Assembly (NCBI GenBank): GCA_965198025.1
Contig: OZ240237.1
Location: forward strand, 2,542,001 to 2,606,000
Direction: 5' to 3'
From: CAYWWM01 sp965198025
Lineage (GTDB): Bacteria > Acidobacteriota > Terriglobia > 2-12-FULL-54-10
DNA: 64,000 nucleotides
Part shown: piece after piece, positions 17,397-26,526 of the stretch
How the letters are laid out: each line of letters begins with the position of its first letter
Position numbering within the stretch: position 1 is the first letter of the stretch
Position numbers and translations under genes: made by a program
Notes under the pieces: generated by a model
Told to the model about the DNA's origin: nothing
Seen by the model: only the letters and a program-made list of their open reading frames with translations
Database searches by the model: none

Positions 17397-18653
17397 ATGA
17401 GTAGCCAGAAAACACGCCAGTGGGCCCTCCTATTGGCAATGATCGGACTAACCGGAGTCTCCTGTACGCAGCAGCCAGGCCAGGTGGAAGCTGGGGCGGC
17501 ATTGGCAGACTCGTCGCTGCCGATTCCAGTGGAGGCGGTCGAGGTCAGCATGCGCGAAGTTCGCCGAACCATAGAAGCGGTGGGGTCCTTCTCCCCCGCC
17601 GAGGACGTCGTCGTCAGTTCAGAAGTCAGCGGACAAGTTGTTGACGTGCATGTGGGCATGGGAGACCGGGTGGAAGAGGGCGACGTGCTCGTGCAGATTG
17701 CGCCAACAGAATTCCAACTGGCGGCGGCACAGCAAAAGGCCGCTCTGTCGCAGATCCGGGCCCAGCTTGGCTTGAACAACGGCGAAACGACGCTTGCGGA
17801 CATCCGGAATGCCGCCACAGTCAAGCGGGCAGCGGCGGACCTAGCCGACGCGGAACATAAATTCGAGCGGGCGCAGGATATGCTGGAGCAGGGTTTGCTG
17901 GCGCGGCAGGGATACGAGGACGCCGAGGCGCGACTGAAGTCCTCGCAGGCCAACTACGATCTCGCGCTGCAGGAAGTTCGGAACCTGCAGGCGATGTTGC
18001 AACAATACATCGCCACGAGCCAACTGGCGGAGAAGAAATTGCGAGACACCCAAATTCGCGCTCCGTTCAGCGGCTATGTCGAGGGGAAGGACGTCAGTAC
18101 GGGACAATACGTGCCAGTGCAATCTCCCGTCGTTACGATCGTACGGGCAGACTGGGTCCGGGCTAATTTCCAGGTTCCGGAGAGAATGGCGGCGTGGGTT
18201 CGCGTAGGCCAAGAGGTGGCAATTTCCGTGGACGCCTATCCGGACCGCCGGTTTACTGGAAGAATTACCCGCATCAACCCGACGGTGAATATTGAAACCC
18301 GCACCTTTACGACCCGTGCCCGCGTGGAAAACCCGGACGGGATTCTCAAGCCCGGTTTCTTTGTGCGGGCCAGCATTCCATCGGAACAGGTGGAACGCCT
18401 GTTGACGATCCCTCAGAGGTCGCTTTCGTATGCCTACGGGGTCTATTCCGTTTATGTCTTGCAAGACAACCAGGTCCAGCAGCGGGAAGTAAGAATTGGA
18501 GACCGCCTGGGGGAGGATGTCGAGATTGTGGAAGGCCTGACGGAAGGGGAGAACATCGCGATTCCCATCAATGAGGGGCAGGTTTTGTTTGCGGGATCCC
18601 CCGTGGAGGTAATTGGGCAGGTGGGATCGCTGGATGATCCGCTGGGCCAGTAG
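17397..18653 (+). CDS. RND efflux periplasmic adaptor, lipoprotein (membrane fusion protein)
   Basis: 418 residues from ATG 17397, preceded by CGAGGGTG. The N-terminus is a lipoprotein signal with lipobox LTGVSC, acylated Cys23. The order is typical of HlyD/AcrA-type adaptors. A lipoyl half-motif (EVSGQVVDVHVGMGDRVEEGDVLVQIAP) is followed by a long coiled-coil hairpin at about 120-240. The second lipoyl half (IRAPFSGYVEGKDVSTGQYV) precedes a beta-barrel (NFQVPERMAAWVRVGQEVAISVDAYPDRRFTG) and a C-terminal membrane-proximal domain. It bridges the RND pump encoded 36 bp downstream to an outer-membrane channel that is not in this window. The exported substrate is unknown. Confidence 0.9.
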   Translation: MSSQKTRQWALLLAMIGLTGVSCTQQPGQVEAGAALADSSLPIPVEAVEVSMREVRRTIEAVGSFSPAEDVVVSSEVSGQVVDVHVGMGDRVEEGDVLVQIAPTEFQLAAAQQKAALSQIRAQLGLNNGETTLADIRNAATVKRAAADLADAEHKFERAQDMLEQGLLARQGYEDAEARLKSSQANYDLALQEVRNLQAMLQQYIATSQLAEKKLRDTQIRAPFSGYVEGKDVSTGQYVPVQSPVVTIVRADWVRANFQVPERMAAWVRVGQEVAISVDAYPDRRFTGRITRINPTVNIETRTFTTRARVENPDGILKPGFFVRASIPSEQVERLLTIPQRSLSYAYGVYSVYVLQDNQVQQREVRIGDRLGEDVEIVEGLTEGENIAIPINEGQVLFAGSPVEVIGQVGSLDDPLGQ

Positions 18654-18689
18654 GAGGGCTAGGGCGCGCGGCTGTGCCGGGCAAAAAGC

Positions 18690-21600
18690 ATGACAATCTC
18701 TGAAGTCTGCGTCAAGCGGCCAGTCTTTGCCGTAATGCTGATCTCGTTCCTGGTTGTGTTGGGGGTTTTCTCCTTCCGTGACCTGGGCATCGACCTGTTT
18801 CCCTCAGCGGATTTTCCAAGCGTGAACGTGCAGGTCCAGATGCCGGGTGCGAGTCCGGATGAAGTCCTGACGCAGCTGATCTTGCCGCTGGAGAACTCCC
18901 TGAGCGTTATCAGCGGCATTGACGAGATGAACTCGAACTCCATGGACGGGCGAGGCAACGTCCGGATTCGCTTCGTTTTGGAGCGCAACATGGAGGATGC
19001 CGCGCAGGACGTGCGGGAGAAGGTGTCCCGCGCGCAGCGTGAGTTCCCGCCCAACGCCGATGCCCCAATCGTGCAAAAAGCCGACCCCGATTCGGACGCG
19101 ATTCTAACGTTCATTGTGGGTGGAGCCGGCAGCCTGCGCGAAACCACGGAAATCGTGGACAAAGAGATTCGGCCGACCATTGAGACGGTGGACGGCGTCG
19201 GCGAAGTGTTGATCCAGGGAGGAAGGCACCGGCAGATCCGGATCTATCTGGACGCCGAGAGGCTGATCGCGTACGGGATCACCATCAATCAATTCCGAGC
19301 CGCCATCCAGGCCGAGAACGTGGAAATCCCGGGCGGGAATATCGTGCGGGGCGAGACGCGGTTTGGAGTCCGGACGATGGGCCGTCTGGAGGGAGCCGAG
19401 CAATTCGCCGACGTGGTCGTCACCAACATAGGCGGCACGCCCATCCGTGTCCGTGACCTCGGAAGGGTCGAGGACAGCTACGCCGAACCGCTGAACTGGG
19501 AAGGGATCATCTACAAGGACGGCGTTGTCCATGAAGCGGTCGCCGTGGATATCCGGCGGCAGGCAGGAACCAACACGGTCCAGGTCGCCGAGAACATCAA
19601 GCAGCAGCTCGACCGGTTGCGCCAGACACTTCCTCCCGGAACCCAGATCCAAATCACGCGCGACCAGTCCAGCTTCATTCGGGCGTCGGTGGAAGCGTTG
19701 GAGGAGCACCTGCTGCTCGGGAGCATTTTTGCCGGCATCGTGGTTCTGGCGTTTCTGCGGGACTGGCGGTCGGTGCTGGTGTCCTGGCTGGCGATTCCAA
19801 CCTCCATCATCGCCACGTTTACGCTGCTGCGGGCCATGGACTTCACGCTGAACAACATGACCCTGCTGGCGCTGACGCTCTCGGTGGGCATCGTGATTGA
19901 CGATGCGATCGTGGTGATGGAAAACATCGTGCGGTGGGTGGAGGAGAAGGGCGAAGAACCAAAGCGGGCGGCGATCGATGCCACCCGGGAGATCACCCTG
20001 GCGGTGATGGCGACAACGTTTTCCCTGGTAATTATTTTCGTTCCCATCGCATTCATCACCGGGTTCGCACGGCGGTTCGTGTACGAATTCGGCTGGACCA
20101 TGGCGTTTGCGGTCATGGTGTCGATGCTAGTGAGCTTCACGCTGACCCCCATGCTCGGCTCGAGGATTCTGAAGCGTAAGGCGTTCGATCGGGAAAGAGG
20201 GAAAACCGGGGGTGACGGGCACGGGCACCACAGCACGAAGGATATCGCATTCTTCCGATTCCTGGACCGAAACTACGGGCGGCTGCTGGAGTGGTCACTG
20301 AACCACCGCTTTGCAATTGTGATCCTGGCGGTTGCCGTGATGGCATCCGCGATTCCCTTGAATCGCATGGTGGGCCGGGACTTTGTTCCTGCTGACGATA
20401 TGGGCTATATCGACCTGCATTTTGACAGTCCGGTGGACTACTCCGTGGAAGGAACCGCAGGGATCGCCACCGACATGGCCAAGCGGATCGTCGAACTTCC
20501 CGAGGTGGAGTTCGCGGCGCCGCGCGTGGGCAATGCGACCCATGCCCATGTCTTTGTCGGGCTGGTGGACGCCGCGCAGCGGCAGCGATCATACGAGGCG
20601 ATCGGGAACGACATCCGCGACCGGTTCTTCGGGCTGTACCCCCATATCCAGGCGAAAATCAATCAACCCTCGGGGATCGGCAGAGGAGGCGAATTTTTTG
20701 GTTCCCTGCGGACCACTGTCGTGGGGCCGGATCTGGAGCAGACGATCCAATACGGGCAGGACGCGGTGGCTCGGATGCGAGAGTCGCCCAGCCTGGTGGA
20801 CGTGGGGGCGGCTGCAACTCTGAACAGCCCAGAGTTGCAGGTGAGAGTGGATCGGCAACGCGCATCGGACTTGGGTGTCCGCGCTCAGGATGTCGGAACG
20901 GCCGTTCGATTGATGATCGCGGGGACCGACCAGATCTCTACTTACAAAGAAGCCGGCGAGCAATACGACGTGACGATGCAGTTACTCCCGGAACAGCAAC
21001 AGGATACGGCCGTTTTGGGGCGGCTGATGGTCCCCTCGTCCAAGCTGGGGCAGGTGCGGTTGGATAGTCTCGCCACGCTCGAGCGCGGCGGCGGACCGTT
21101 GCGGATTCAACGTAGCAGCCGGCAGTTCCAAGTGAGCGTAACCGCCAATCCAGCCCCGGGCATGCCCATGAGTTCGGGCATCGAGGCGATGCGGCAAGAG
21201 ATCGCCGGGATGAGTCTGCCCGTGGGATATGGCTATGAATTCGGCGGGGTTGCCAGGGCGCTAGAAGAGACGACGAGCAACCTCATGATAGCGTTCCTGC
21301 TGGCGGCCATCTTCATGTACATGGTCCTGGCGGCGCAGTTCGAAAGCTTCCTCCATCCGTTTACCATCATGCTGGCGCTGCCGTTGTCGATTCCGTTCGC
21401 GCTGCTGACGATCCTGCTGACGGGCCGGACACTGAACCTGTGGAGCGCGCTGGGCGTCTTCCTGCTGCTCGGTATCGTAAAGAAGAATGGAATCCTCCAG
21501 GTGGACTATACCAACAAGCTGCGGGAGCAGGGCGTGCCGCTGCGGGAAGCAATCCTGCAGGCGAATCACGTACGGCTGCGCCCAATCCTGATGACCACGT

Positions 21601-21839
21601 CATCCATCGTGGCCGGGTTGATCCCGACTGCGATCGGGATTGGAGTAGGATCAGGACAGCGCTCGGCGATTGCCATGACGATTATCGGTGGCCAGACGCT
21701 CTGCCTGTTGCTGACCCTGCTGATGACGCCGGTCGCCTACTCCTTGTTTGCAGAATTGGAAGAGAAGCATCCCATGTACGCGCTCCAGGCCGGCTTCGCC
21801 CGTGTCCGCATGGGTGTCGCCCGTGTCTTCACCTTGTAA
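18690..21839 (+). CDS. RND multidrug-type efflux pump, inner-membrane permease
   Basis: 1049 residues, full length for the AcrB/MdtB (HAE1) family. The N-terminus reads MTISEVCVKRPVFAVMLISFLVVLGVFSFRDLGIDLFPSADFPSVNVQVQMPGASPDEV. The proton-relay aspartate pair is in TM4 (VGIVIDDAIVVMENIVRW), and the second half repeats the fold with MVLAAQFESFLHPFTIMLALPLS near 870. Twelve membrane segments and two large periplasmic loops are expected. It works as a trimer with the adjacent adaptor. An Asp/Gly/His-rich cytoplasmic stretch (GGDGHGHHSTKD) lies near residue 510. Start ATG 18690 follows GGGCAAAAAGC. Substrate specificity cannot be read from the sequence. Confidence 0.93.
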   Translation: MTISEVCVKRPVFAVMLISFLVVLGVFSFRDLGIDLFPSADFPSVNVQVQMPGASPDEVLTQLILPLENSLSVISGIDEMNSNSMDGRGNVRIRFVLERNMEDAAQDVREKVSRAQREFPPNADAPIVQKADPDSDAILTFIVGGAGSLRETTEIVDKEIRPTIETVDGVGEVLIQGGRHRQIRIYLDAERLIAYGITINQFRAAIQAENVEIPGGNIVRGETRFGVRTMGRLEGAEQFADVVVTNIGGTPIRVRDLGRVEDSYAEPLNWEGIIYKDGVVHEAVAVDIRRQAGTNTVQVAENIKQQLDRLRQTLPPGTQIQITRDQSSFIRASVEALEEHLLLGSIFAGIVVLAFLRDWRSVLVSWLAIPTSIIATFTLLRAMDFTLNNMTLLALTLSVGIVIDDAIVVMENIVRWVEEKGEEPKRAAIDATREITLAVMATTFSLVIIFVPIAFITGFARRFVYEFGWTMAFAVMVSMLVSFTLTPMLGSRILKRKAFDRERGKTGGDGHGHHSTKDIAFFRFLDRNYGRLLEWSLNHRFAIVILAVAVMASAIPLNRMVGRDFVPADDMGYIDLHFDSPVDYSVEGTAGIATDMAKRIVELPEVEFAAPRVGNATHAHVFVGLVDAAQRQRSYEAIGNDIRDRFFGLYPHIQAKINQPSGIGRGGEFFGSLRTTVVGPDLEQTIQYGQDAVARMRESPSLVDVGAAATLNSPELQVRVDRQRASDLGVRAQDVGTAVRLMIAGTDQISTYKEAGEQYDVTMQLLPEQQQDTAVLGRLMVPSSKLGQVRLDSLATLERGGGPLRIQRSSRQFQVSVTANPAPGMPMSSGIEAMRQEIAGMSLPVGYGYEFGGVARALEETTSNLMIAFLLAAIFMYMVLAAQFESFLHPFTIMLALPLSIPFALLTILLTGRTLNLWSALGVFLLLGIVKKNGILQVDYTNKLREQGVPLREAILQANHVRLRPILMTTSSIVAGLIPTAIGIGVGSGQRSAIAMTIIGGQTLCLLLTLLMTPVAYSLFAELEEKHPMYALQAGFARVRMGVARVFTL

Positions 21840-22284
21840 TCGCACACCCAGAGTTCCGCACACTTGGCCTCACGAAACGCAATCCCGCCTCTCTGCCGCC
21901 AGCCTGCGGTAGGGCCTTCCGTTCTTTGAAACTTTCCCTGAAACACGGATCTTGCTTATTGGGAAACCGTGCGCAAACCAATGCGTTCGGCTGCACTGAC
22001 TCTGCCGGCTGGCAAATTTATCAGGCCAGGAAAGTCCGACACACGCCTGCGAGAAAGTTTGCTGATTTCCATGGACCAGCGCGGCGACACAGTTTGGGAA
22101 CCCGCCGACTCGGAGCTGGTCCAGTGCGTCCGGAGGGCGAAAGCGCGCCTTCGCGCCGCTGGTCCATCGCCATACCCGGACCGTGTATCGCGTAATTCAG
22201 GGGATGGTAGGGAGCGGCTTTTCCTGCAGGAACCAGAAACTGATAGGATGGAGCATTCAGGAAACGCTCATAAGGAGATTGCAG
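21840..22284. other. Intergenic region upstream of the OsmC-like gene
   Basis: 445 bp with no supported gene. An open frame spans part of it and runs into the OsmC-like gene in another frame, but it has no recognisable protein features. A weak -10-like TAGGAT lies about 35 bp before the ATG at 22285, which has a good ribosome binding site (AAGGAGA). Confidence 0.5.
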
Positions 22285-22752
22285 ATGGCAGATGTCGTTC
22301 ACGTTTCGCATGTCAAAATCTTCAAGGACAAAGGTCCTCAGCGACGGGCCTACATCGAGAATTTCCCGGAACCAGTGCGGTACGGGTTGCACGGAGGCAT
22401 CAAGGAGTTCTACGGCGTGACCCCGCCCGAGGACCTGCCCGCGACCATTGATCACATCGTGGCGGCCGTGGCGGGCTGAATGACCGGTACGCTGGCCGGT
22501 GCGCTGGCAGCCCGCAAGATCCCCACCCATCCCGAAAAGCTTTCCTCCGACGTGGAAGGCTTTGTTGAGAACGTAGATGGGACGCCCCTCATCACCCGCA
22601 TCCGCGTCCGGTACCACGTGAAAGTGCCGAAGGGCAAGCGGGCGGAGGCGGAGCGCGCCATCGAGGTCCATGAGAAGGGATGTCCCGTGGCGCAAAGCGT
22701 GCAACGGGGAATCCAAGTGGAATGGGAAGGAGAGGTGGAAGAAGAAGGCTGA
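22285..22752 (+). CDS. OsmC-family protein with in-frame TGA at the first redox-cysteine codon: candidate selenoprotein
   Basis: Translation from ATG 22285 (site AAGGAGA) gives 64 residues, then TGA at 22477-22479, then the same frame continues 90 residues to a TGA stop at 22750-22752. The two halves together make one complete OsmC-like protein. The N-half has RAYIENFPEPVRYGLHGG and PATIDHIVAAVAG; the C-half starts MTGTLAGALAARKIP and carries the second catalytic cysteine, Cys133, in EKGCPVAQSV. In homologues the residue at the TGA is the peroxidatic cysteine (AVAG-C-x-TGTLAGALA). Reading it as selenocysteine gives a 155-residue thiol/selenol peroxidase-like enzyme. A hairpin placed like a bacterial SECIS follows. 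Alternatives are a nonsense mutation (Cys TGC/TGT to TGA) or a sequencing error. The genes for selenocysteine insertion are not in this window. Confidence 0.75.
22477..22511 (+). promoter_or_regulatory. Candidate bacterial SECIS element
   Basis: The stem starts 12 nt after the TGA: GCT (22491-22493) pairs with AGC (22509-22511), G22494 is bulged, GCC (22495-22497) pairs with GGC (22506-22508), and G22498 wobbles with T22505. The apical loop is GTGCGC (22499-22504). Counting the T of TGA as 1, loop G and T are positions 23 and 24, the same positions as the SelB-contacting G and U of the Escherichia coli fdhF SECIS. The bulge is a G at 18 rather than U17. Structure was paired by hand, not folded by program. 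Confidence 0.5.
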
Positions 22753-22911
22753 TCCTTTCCTAGGACGAAGTCTCCCCGATCTTTGTGCCGCTTTGGCTCC
22801 ACGGCTTTTCGAGGGTGGAGAGAACTTGCTCCAAGCCCTTTGCTCTTGAGCCAGTGATTTCTCCGTCGGCCGGCCGCCTGGTTGGCGCCCGGGGAACTGG
22901 GCATTACATCC

Positions 22912-23859
22912 ATGCAGATGATTGTTGAGTGCGTGCCGAACTTCAGCGAGGGACGGGACCGGCGGACTGTCGATGAAATTGCAGCGGCGATTCAATCGGT
23001 CACCGGTGTCTTTGTCCTCGACCTGCACATGGACCCCGATCATCATCGCTCGGTCGTCACGTTCGCTGGAAGCAAAGAAGGCGTAGGAGAGGCTGCCGTG
23101 CGCGCGGCAGGCAAGGCGTTGGAGCGAATTGACATGAGCCGCCACAAGGGCGAGCATCCGCGACTTGGAGCCACGGATGTGGTTCCGTTCGTGCCGGTGC
23201 GCGGGGTGACTCTCGAAGATTGCACGGAGATTGCTCGCAAGGCTGGACACGAAATAGCACAACGCTTTGGGATACCGGTGTACTTCTACGGGGCGGCGGC
23301 TCTTCGCCCCGAGCGAGTGAAGCTCGAAGACGTGCGGCGGGGTGGATACGAGCGGCTGATCAGACTGGGACTGGATGATGCACCGCGAGCTCCCGACGCA
23401 GGACCGGCTCGACTGCATCCGGCCGCCGGAGCGACGATTGTGGGGGCGCGCCCGTACCTGATTGCTTTCAATGTCAATCTGGACTGCGCGGACCGCGCAG
23501 CAGCCGATTCGATCGCTCGTGCGGTTCGGACATCGAGCGGAGGCCTCCCGGGAATCAAAGCGATGGGCGTGCTGCTCTCATCGAGGAAAGTGAAGGGACA
23601 AAGTGCCCAGGCGCAGGTATCAATGAATTTGACGGATCTCGATCAGACATCTCTTGCTCAAGCCTACCGTGCTGTGGAGAAGGAAACGGCCAGACTGAGA
23701 ATTCGGATTCTTTCGAGCGAGATCGTCGGTCTGGCCCCGCAACGGGCTTTCGATGGCATCGGGCCGGAAGATATCAGGCTGGCTGATTTCTCGCCGGAAA
23801 AGATTTTGGAGAATCGGCTTGCGGCGGTGTTCGCCGATGGCGGGACAAACGGACCCTAG
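22912..23859 (+). CDS. ftcD: Glutamate formimidoyltransferase (single-domain FtcD)
   Basis: 315 residues from ATG 22912 (a second ATG at 22918 gives the commonest N-terminus MIVECVPNFSEGRD). It transfers the formimino group of N-formimino-glutamate to tetrahydrofolate at the end of histidine breakdown. Family landmarks are VPNFSEGRD, LHMDPDHHRSVVTFAG, RLGATDVVPFVPV and VYFYGAAAL. Later landmarks are GARPYLIAFNVNLD and QAQVSMNLTDLD. Only the transferase domains are present; the cyclodeaminase domain of the mammalian bifunctional protein is absent, as in many bacteria. Other hut genes are not nearby. The end overlaps the convergent ftsB-like gene by 4 bp. Confidence 0.9.
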   Translation: MQMIVECVPNFSEGRDRRTVDEIAAAIQSVTGVFVLDLHMDPDHHRSVVTFAGSKEGVGEAAVRAAGKALERIDMSRHKGEHPRLGATDVVPFVPVRGVTLEDCTEIARKAGHEIAQRFGIPVYFYGAAALRPERVKLEDVRRGGYERLIRLGLDDAPRAPDAGPARLHPAAGATIVGARPYLIAFNVNLDCADRAAADSIARAVRTSSGGLPGIKAMGVLLSSRKVKGQSAQAQVSMNLTDLDQTSLAQAYRAVEKETARLRIRILSSEIVGLAPQRAFDGIGPEDIRLADFSPEKILENRLAAVFADGGTNGP

Positions 23860-24194
23860 CGCGCGCTGGGCGGCTCTTCCGGGAGAGTAATGATGACTTC
23901 GCCGGGGCGTCCCAGGCGGAGGCGTTCGCGGGCGAGTTCCTCGATGGCGTCCGGGTTGCTGCGCAGATCCTTGATCGTTTGGCCGAGCTGCAGGTTTCCC
24001 TGGCGCAGGTTTTCGATTTCGGCGGTCAAAGCTTGAATCTCGCGGCGCTGCGTACGGCGTTCCAGGTACCCATTGTCACCCATGATCCCGAGCAGCACCA
24101 GCGTGAGGATCACAATTCCACAGCCTGCCGGGAGCCAGAACCGTTGGAATTTCTGCCGTGGGTACGCTCTGTGAAAGATCTGCATCTTAGCCAA
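23856..24194 (-). CDS. FtsB/DivIC-like septum formation initiator
   Basis: 112 residues: a short basic cytoplasmic N-terminus and one transmembrane helix (LPAGCGIVILTLVLLGIMG). A coiled coil follows (RRTQRREIQALTAEIENLRQGNLQLGQTIKDLRSN). The family ending is PDAIEELARERLRLGRPGEVII. FtsB-type proteins act in the divisome with FtsL and FtsQ. The gene overlaps the end of the phosphohexomutase gene by 8 bp, so the two are probably co-transcribed and translationally coupled. The convergent overlap with ftcD is 4 bp. Confidence 0.85.
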   Translation of the reverse strand: MAKMQIFHRAYPRQKFQRFWLPAGCGIVILTLVLLGIMGDNGYLERRTQRREIQALTAEIENLRQGNLQLGQTIKDLRSNPDAIEELARERLRLGRPGEVIITLPEEPPSAR

Positions 24195-25617
24195 ACAAGA
24201 ACTTGCGAGCTGTGGCGGCGAGCTCCCCCAGGCCTTGCCGGGTAGGGGCTTCGCAATACAGTCGGCAAACCGGCTCGGTGCCGGAAAGCCGGAACAGCAC
24301 CCAGGAGCCGTCCTCGAAGATCAGCTTCAGCCCGTCGGTGCGGTCTGTCTTGGCAACGCGCCGTCCCTCAAAAGAACTATACTCTTCGCGGCTGCGTTCT
24401 GTGAACCGGATTCGTACGGGTTCCGTCAATGGTACATTCCAACGGCCCGGGTAGTAGCTGCCGACCTTGCGGAACAGTGCCTCGAGTTGCCGGGAGAGCG
24501 GCATCCGGCGCGTGGCGACCATCTCAGCGGTGAGCAGGCAGGCAAGGATACCGTCCTTCTCGGGAACGTGGCGCCGGATGCTGACCCCGGCACTTTCCTC
24601 GCCACCCAGAATGATCTTGTCCTGCTCGATCAGTTCTCCGATGTACTTGAACCCGACCGGAGTTTCATAGAGCGGAATCCTGTGATACCTGGCAACGGCG
24701 TTTATCAAATGGGTGGTCGCGACGCTCTTGGCCACGCCGCCTGGCCAGGTCCCGTCCGCCGTCCAGTGGCGGGATTCGATCAGATAATCGAGAAGCAACG
24801 CCAGGATGTGGTTCGGAGACACGAATGCGCCGCCTTCGTCCAGAATGCCGAAGCGGTCGGCGTCGCCGTCTGTGGCCAGTCCGAGATGGGCCCCGGATTC
24901 CGTCATCGCCTGACGGAGTTCGGTGAGGCGCTCCTCAGCCGGGTCGGGTGGATGGCCGCCGAACAGGACGTCTCGCCGATCGTGCAGCGAAGTAACTTGG
25001 ACTCCCGCTCGGTCGAGCAGCCCGTCCAAGTAGCCGCGGCCGGCGCCGTAGAGCGGATCGCAGACGAGGCGCAGGCTAGCGGAGCGGATCGCGTCCAGAT
25101 TCACCTTCTGCGCAAGGTCGTCGAGATACGCAGGGCGCAGGTCCATCGATTCAATCGGAGCGGAAGAGACGGGCAAGGGAACGTCAGAAGGGTTTGCGAT
25201 CTCCGCTTCGATTTTCCGTGTTACCTCGGGAAGCGCCGGCGCTCCGTTGGCCATCGAGAACTTGATGCCGTTGTATTCAGCGGGATTGTGCGAGGCCGTG
25301 AAGTTGATCCCGCCGTCCGCACCGCACTGCCGGATGGCGAAAGCTACAGCGGGCGTCGGAGCAGGATCGGGGGAAAGGTAACAACAGATGCCGTGGCTCG
25401 CAGCCTCTTCAGCGGCGAGAGCCGCGAACGTCTCCGAGAGGAAGCGCGGATCGTAGCCAACCACCAGCGAGGGGCGGGGCGACGGGCGTTGCTTACCCGT
25501 TGCCGATACGACATGGCGGGCGATGGCTGCCACGACCCGGCGTGCGTTGGCAACCGTGAATTCATCCGCAATGATGGCGCGCCACCCGGACGTGCCGAAA
25601 CGAAGGGGAGAGCTCAT
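24187..25617 (-). CDS. Phosphoglucomutase/phosphomannomutase family protein
   Basis: 476 residues from ATG 25617 (MSSPLRFGTSGWRAIIADEF, the standard start of the family). The phosphoserine loop is TASHNPAEYNGIKFS near residue 120, and the metal-binding loop is TDGDADRFGI near 245. The sugar-binding loop GGEESAGVSIRRHVPEKDG follows near 335, and the phosphate-binding C-terminal region contains FRLSGTEPVCRLY. It interconverts hexose 1- and 6-phosphates; glucose, mannose or glucosamine specificity cannot be assigned by eye. It is the first gene of a short operon with the ftsB-like gene and is divergent from cutA. Confidence 0.93.
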   Translation of the reverse strand: MSSPLRFGTSGWRAIIADEFTVANARRVVAAIARHVVSATGKQRPSPRPSLVVGYDPRFLSETFAALAAEEAASHGICCYLSPDPAPTPAVAFAIRQCGADGGINFTASHNPAEYNGIKFSMANGAPALPEVTRKIEAEIANPSDVPLPVSSAPIESMDLRPAYLDDLAQKVNLDAIRSASLRLVCDPLYGAGRGYLDGLLDRAGVQVTSLHDRRDVLFGGHPPDPAEERLTELRQAMTESGAHLGLATDGDADRFGILDEGGAFVSPNHILALLLDYLIESRHWTADGTWPGGVAKSVATTHLINAVARYHRIPLYETPVGFKYIGELIEQDKIILGGEESAGVSIRRHVPEKDGILACLLTAEMVATRRMPLSRQLEALFRKVGSYYPGRWNVPLTEPVRIRFTERSREEYSSFEGRRVAKTDRTDGLKLIFEDGSWVLFRLSGTEPVCRLYCEAPTRQGLGELAATARKFLFG

Positions 25618-25761
25618 AGAAACGGGGGTCTGCTTCCTGGCGGCTCCAGAGGCTGTGCACGCTGCCGCCCTGTCGTACAATATACCGCGCAATCACATAT
25701 TGTATTCCTGGAGAGAAGGATCAGAGATCGAATTCACAGGCGGAAACACAGAGAGAAACCA

Positions 25762-26085
25762 ATGACGGACAAGATCGTAGTGCTAGTCACCGGGAGTGAT
25801 GCCGGCGAGTGCGGCCGTATCGCCCGGCATCTGCTCGAAAGACGGCTCATCGCGTGCGCGAATCTCATCCCGCAAGTCCGCTCACTCTACACCTGGGAAG
25901 GAAGGGTCGCTGACGAAAGCGAATGCCTCATGGTGCTCAAATCGAGCCGTGGGCTGTTTCCGGCGCTTCAGGCCGAAATCGAAAAGCAGCACACTTACTC
26001 GTTGCCGGAAATCATCGCCCTGCCGATCATTGAAGGTTCCCCGAATTACCTCGGCTGGATTGCCGAAAGCGTGGGAAAGCGGTAA
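25762..26085 (+). CDS. cutA: Divalent-cation tolerance protein CutA
   Basis: 107 residues from ATG 25762 after GAGAGAAACC. It has the trimeric CutA1 fold landmarks: VVLVTGSDAGECGRIARHLLERRLIACANLIPQVRSLYTWEGRVADESECLMVLKSS, the C-terminal HTYSLPEIIALPIIEGSPNYLGWI, and the conserved cysteine in ACANL. CutA is associated with copper tolerance in some bacteria, but its general role is unsettled. The frame is open upstream through the antisense of the mutase, which is a shadow. Confidence 0.94.
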   Translation: MTDKIVVLVTGSDAGECGRIARHLLERRLIACANLIPQVRSLYTWEGRVADESECLMVLKSSRGLFPALQAEIEKQHTYSLPEIIALPIIEGSPNYLGWIAESVGKR

Positions 26086-26121
26086 AGGCCTGCAGGGAAG
26101 AACGGCAAGGCACTTCCCCAA

Positions 26122-26526
26122 TCAGGATTGCCTCGCGGGACGGCCCTTGCGGTTAAATTCCGAAGCCCGCAGCAAAACTTGCTCGACCGATTCTTCCGAG
26201 ACCAGAACGGAGCAGCGCGGCCCACCGAGTTGCCATCCGCGCAGACGGCCCTTGCGCAGCCAGGAAAGGACCGTGTCTTCGCTCTTCTGCAGTCGAAATG
26301 CGGCTTCCTTGACCAAAAGAGTTCGAGCTGACTCGCGGTCAAATACCATTGGTGCGGTGGGGGTATTGGATGGCGGAGCCGTCTTCTTTCCAAGAAGCAA
26401 GCCTGACCCGGCCTGTTCATTTGGCTGCAAAGGGACACGCTGTCCATTTGCAGGTTTCGGGCCCCGCGGCAGGCGCGGGCGGGCTCGCACCGGGCGTCGG
26501 TTCGGCATGGCGGTTGGCCTGGTCAT
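26122..26526 (-). CDS. Small basic protein with a MerR/excisionase-like helix-turn-helix
   Basis: 134 residues from ATG 26526, overlapping the stop of the upstream gene by 4 bp (ATGA). The first 60 residues are Arg/Pro-rich and probably disordered. The C-terminal half reads LLVKEAAFRLQKSEDTVLSWLRKGRLRGWQ, then PRCSVLVSEESVEQVLL, the pattern of a winged helix-turn-helix of the excisionase/HTH_17 type. It is the last gene of the operon driven from the promoter at 27867-27896. It may be an architectural or regulatory DNA-binding protein of a mobile element. Not recognised more precisely. Confidence 0.7.
   Translation of the reverse strand: MTRPTAMPNRRPVRARPRLPRGPKPANGQRVPLQPNEQAGSGLLLGKKTAPPSNTPTAPMVFDRESARTLLVKEAAFRLQKSEDTVLSWLRKGRLRGWQLGGPRCSVLVSEESVEQVLLRASEFNRKGRPARQS

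Noticed and set aside
21969..22451. 160-codon plus-strand frame overlapping the OsmC-like gene
   Set aside because: It overlaps the conserved OsmC coding sequence in another frame, and its N-terminal part resembles nothing known.
22480..22752. Independent 90-residue gene starting at the ATG right after the TGA
   Set aside because: It would lack the N-terminal half of the OsmC fold and has no ribosome site of its own. It is better read as the second part of one gene.
24235..25761. Long plus-strand extension of the cutA frame
   Set aside because: It is antisense to the phosphohexomutase gene and lacks protein features.
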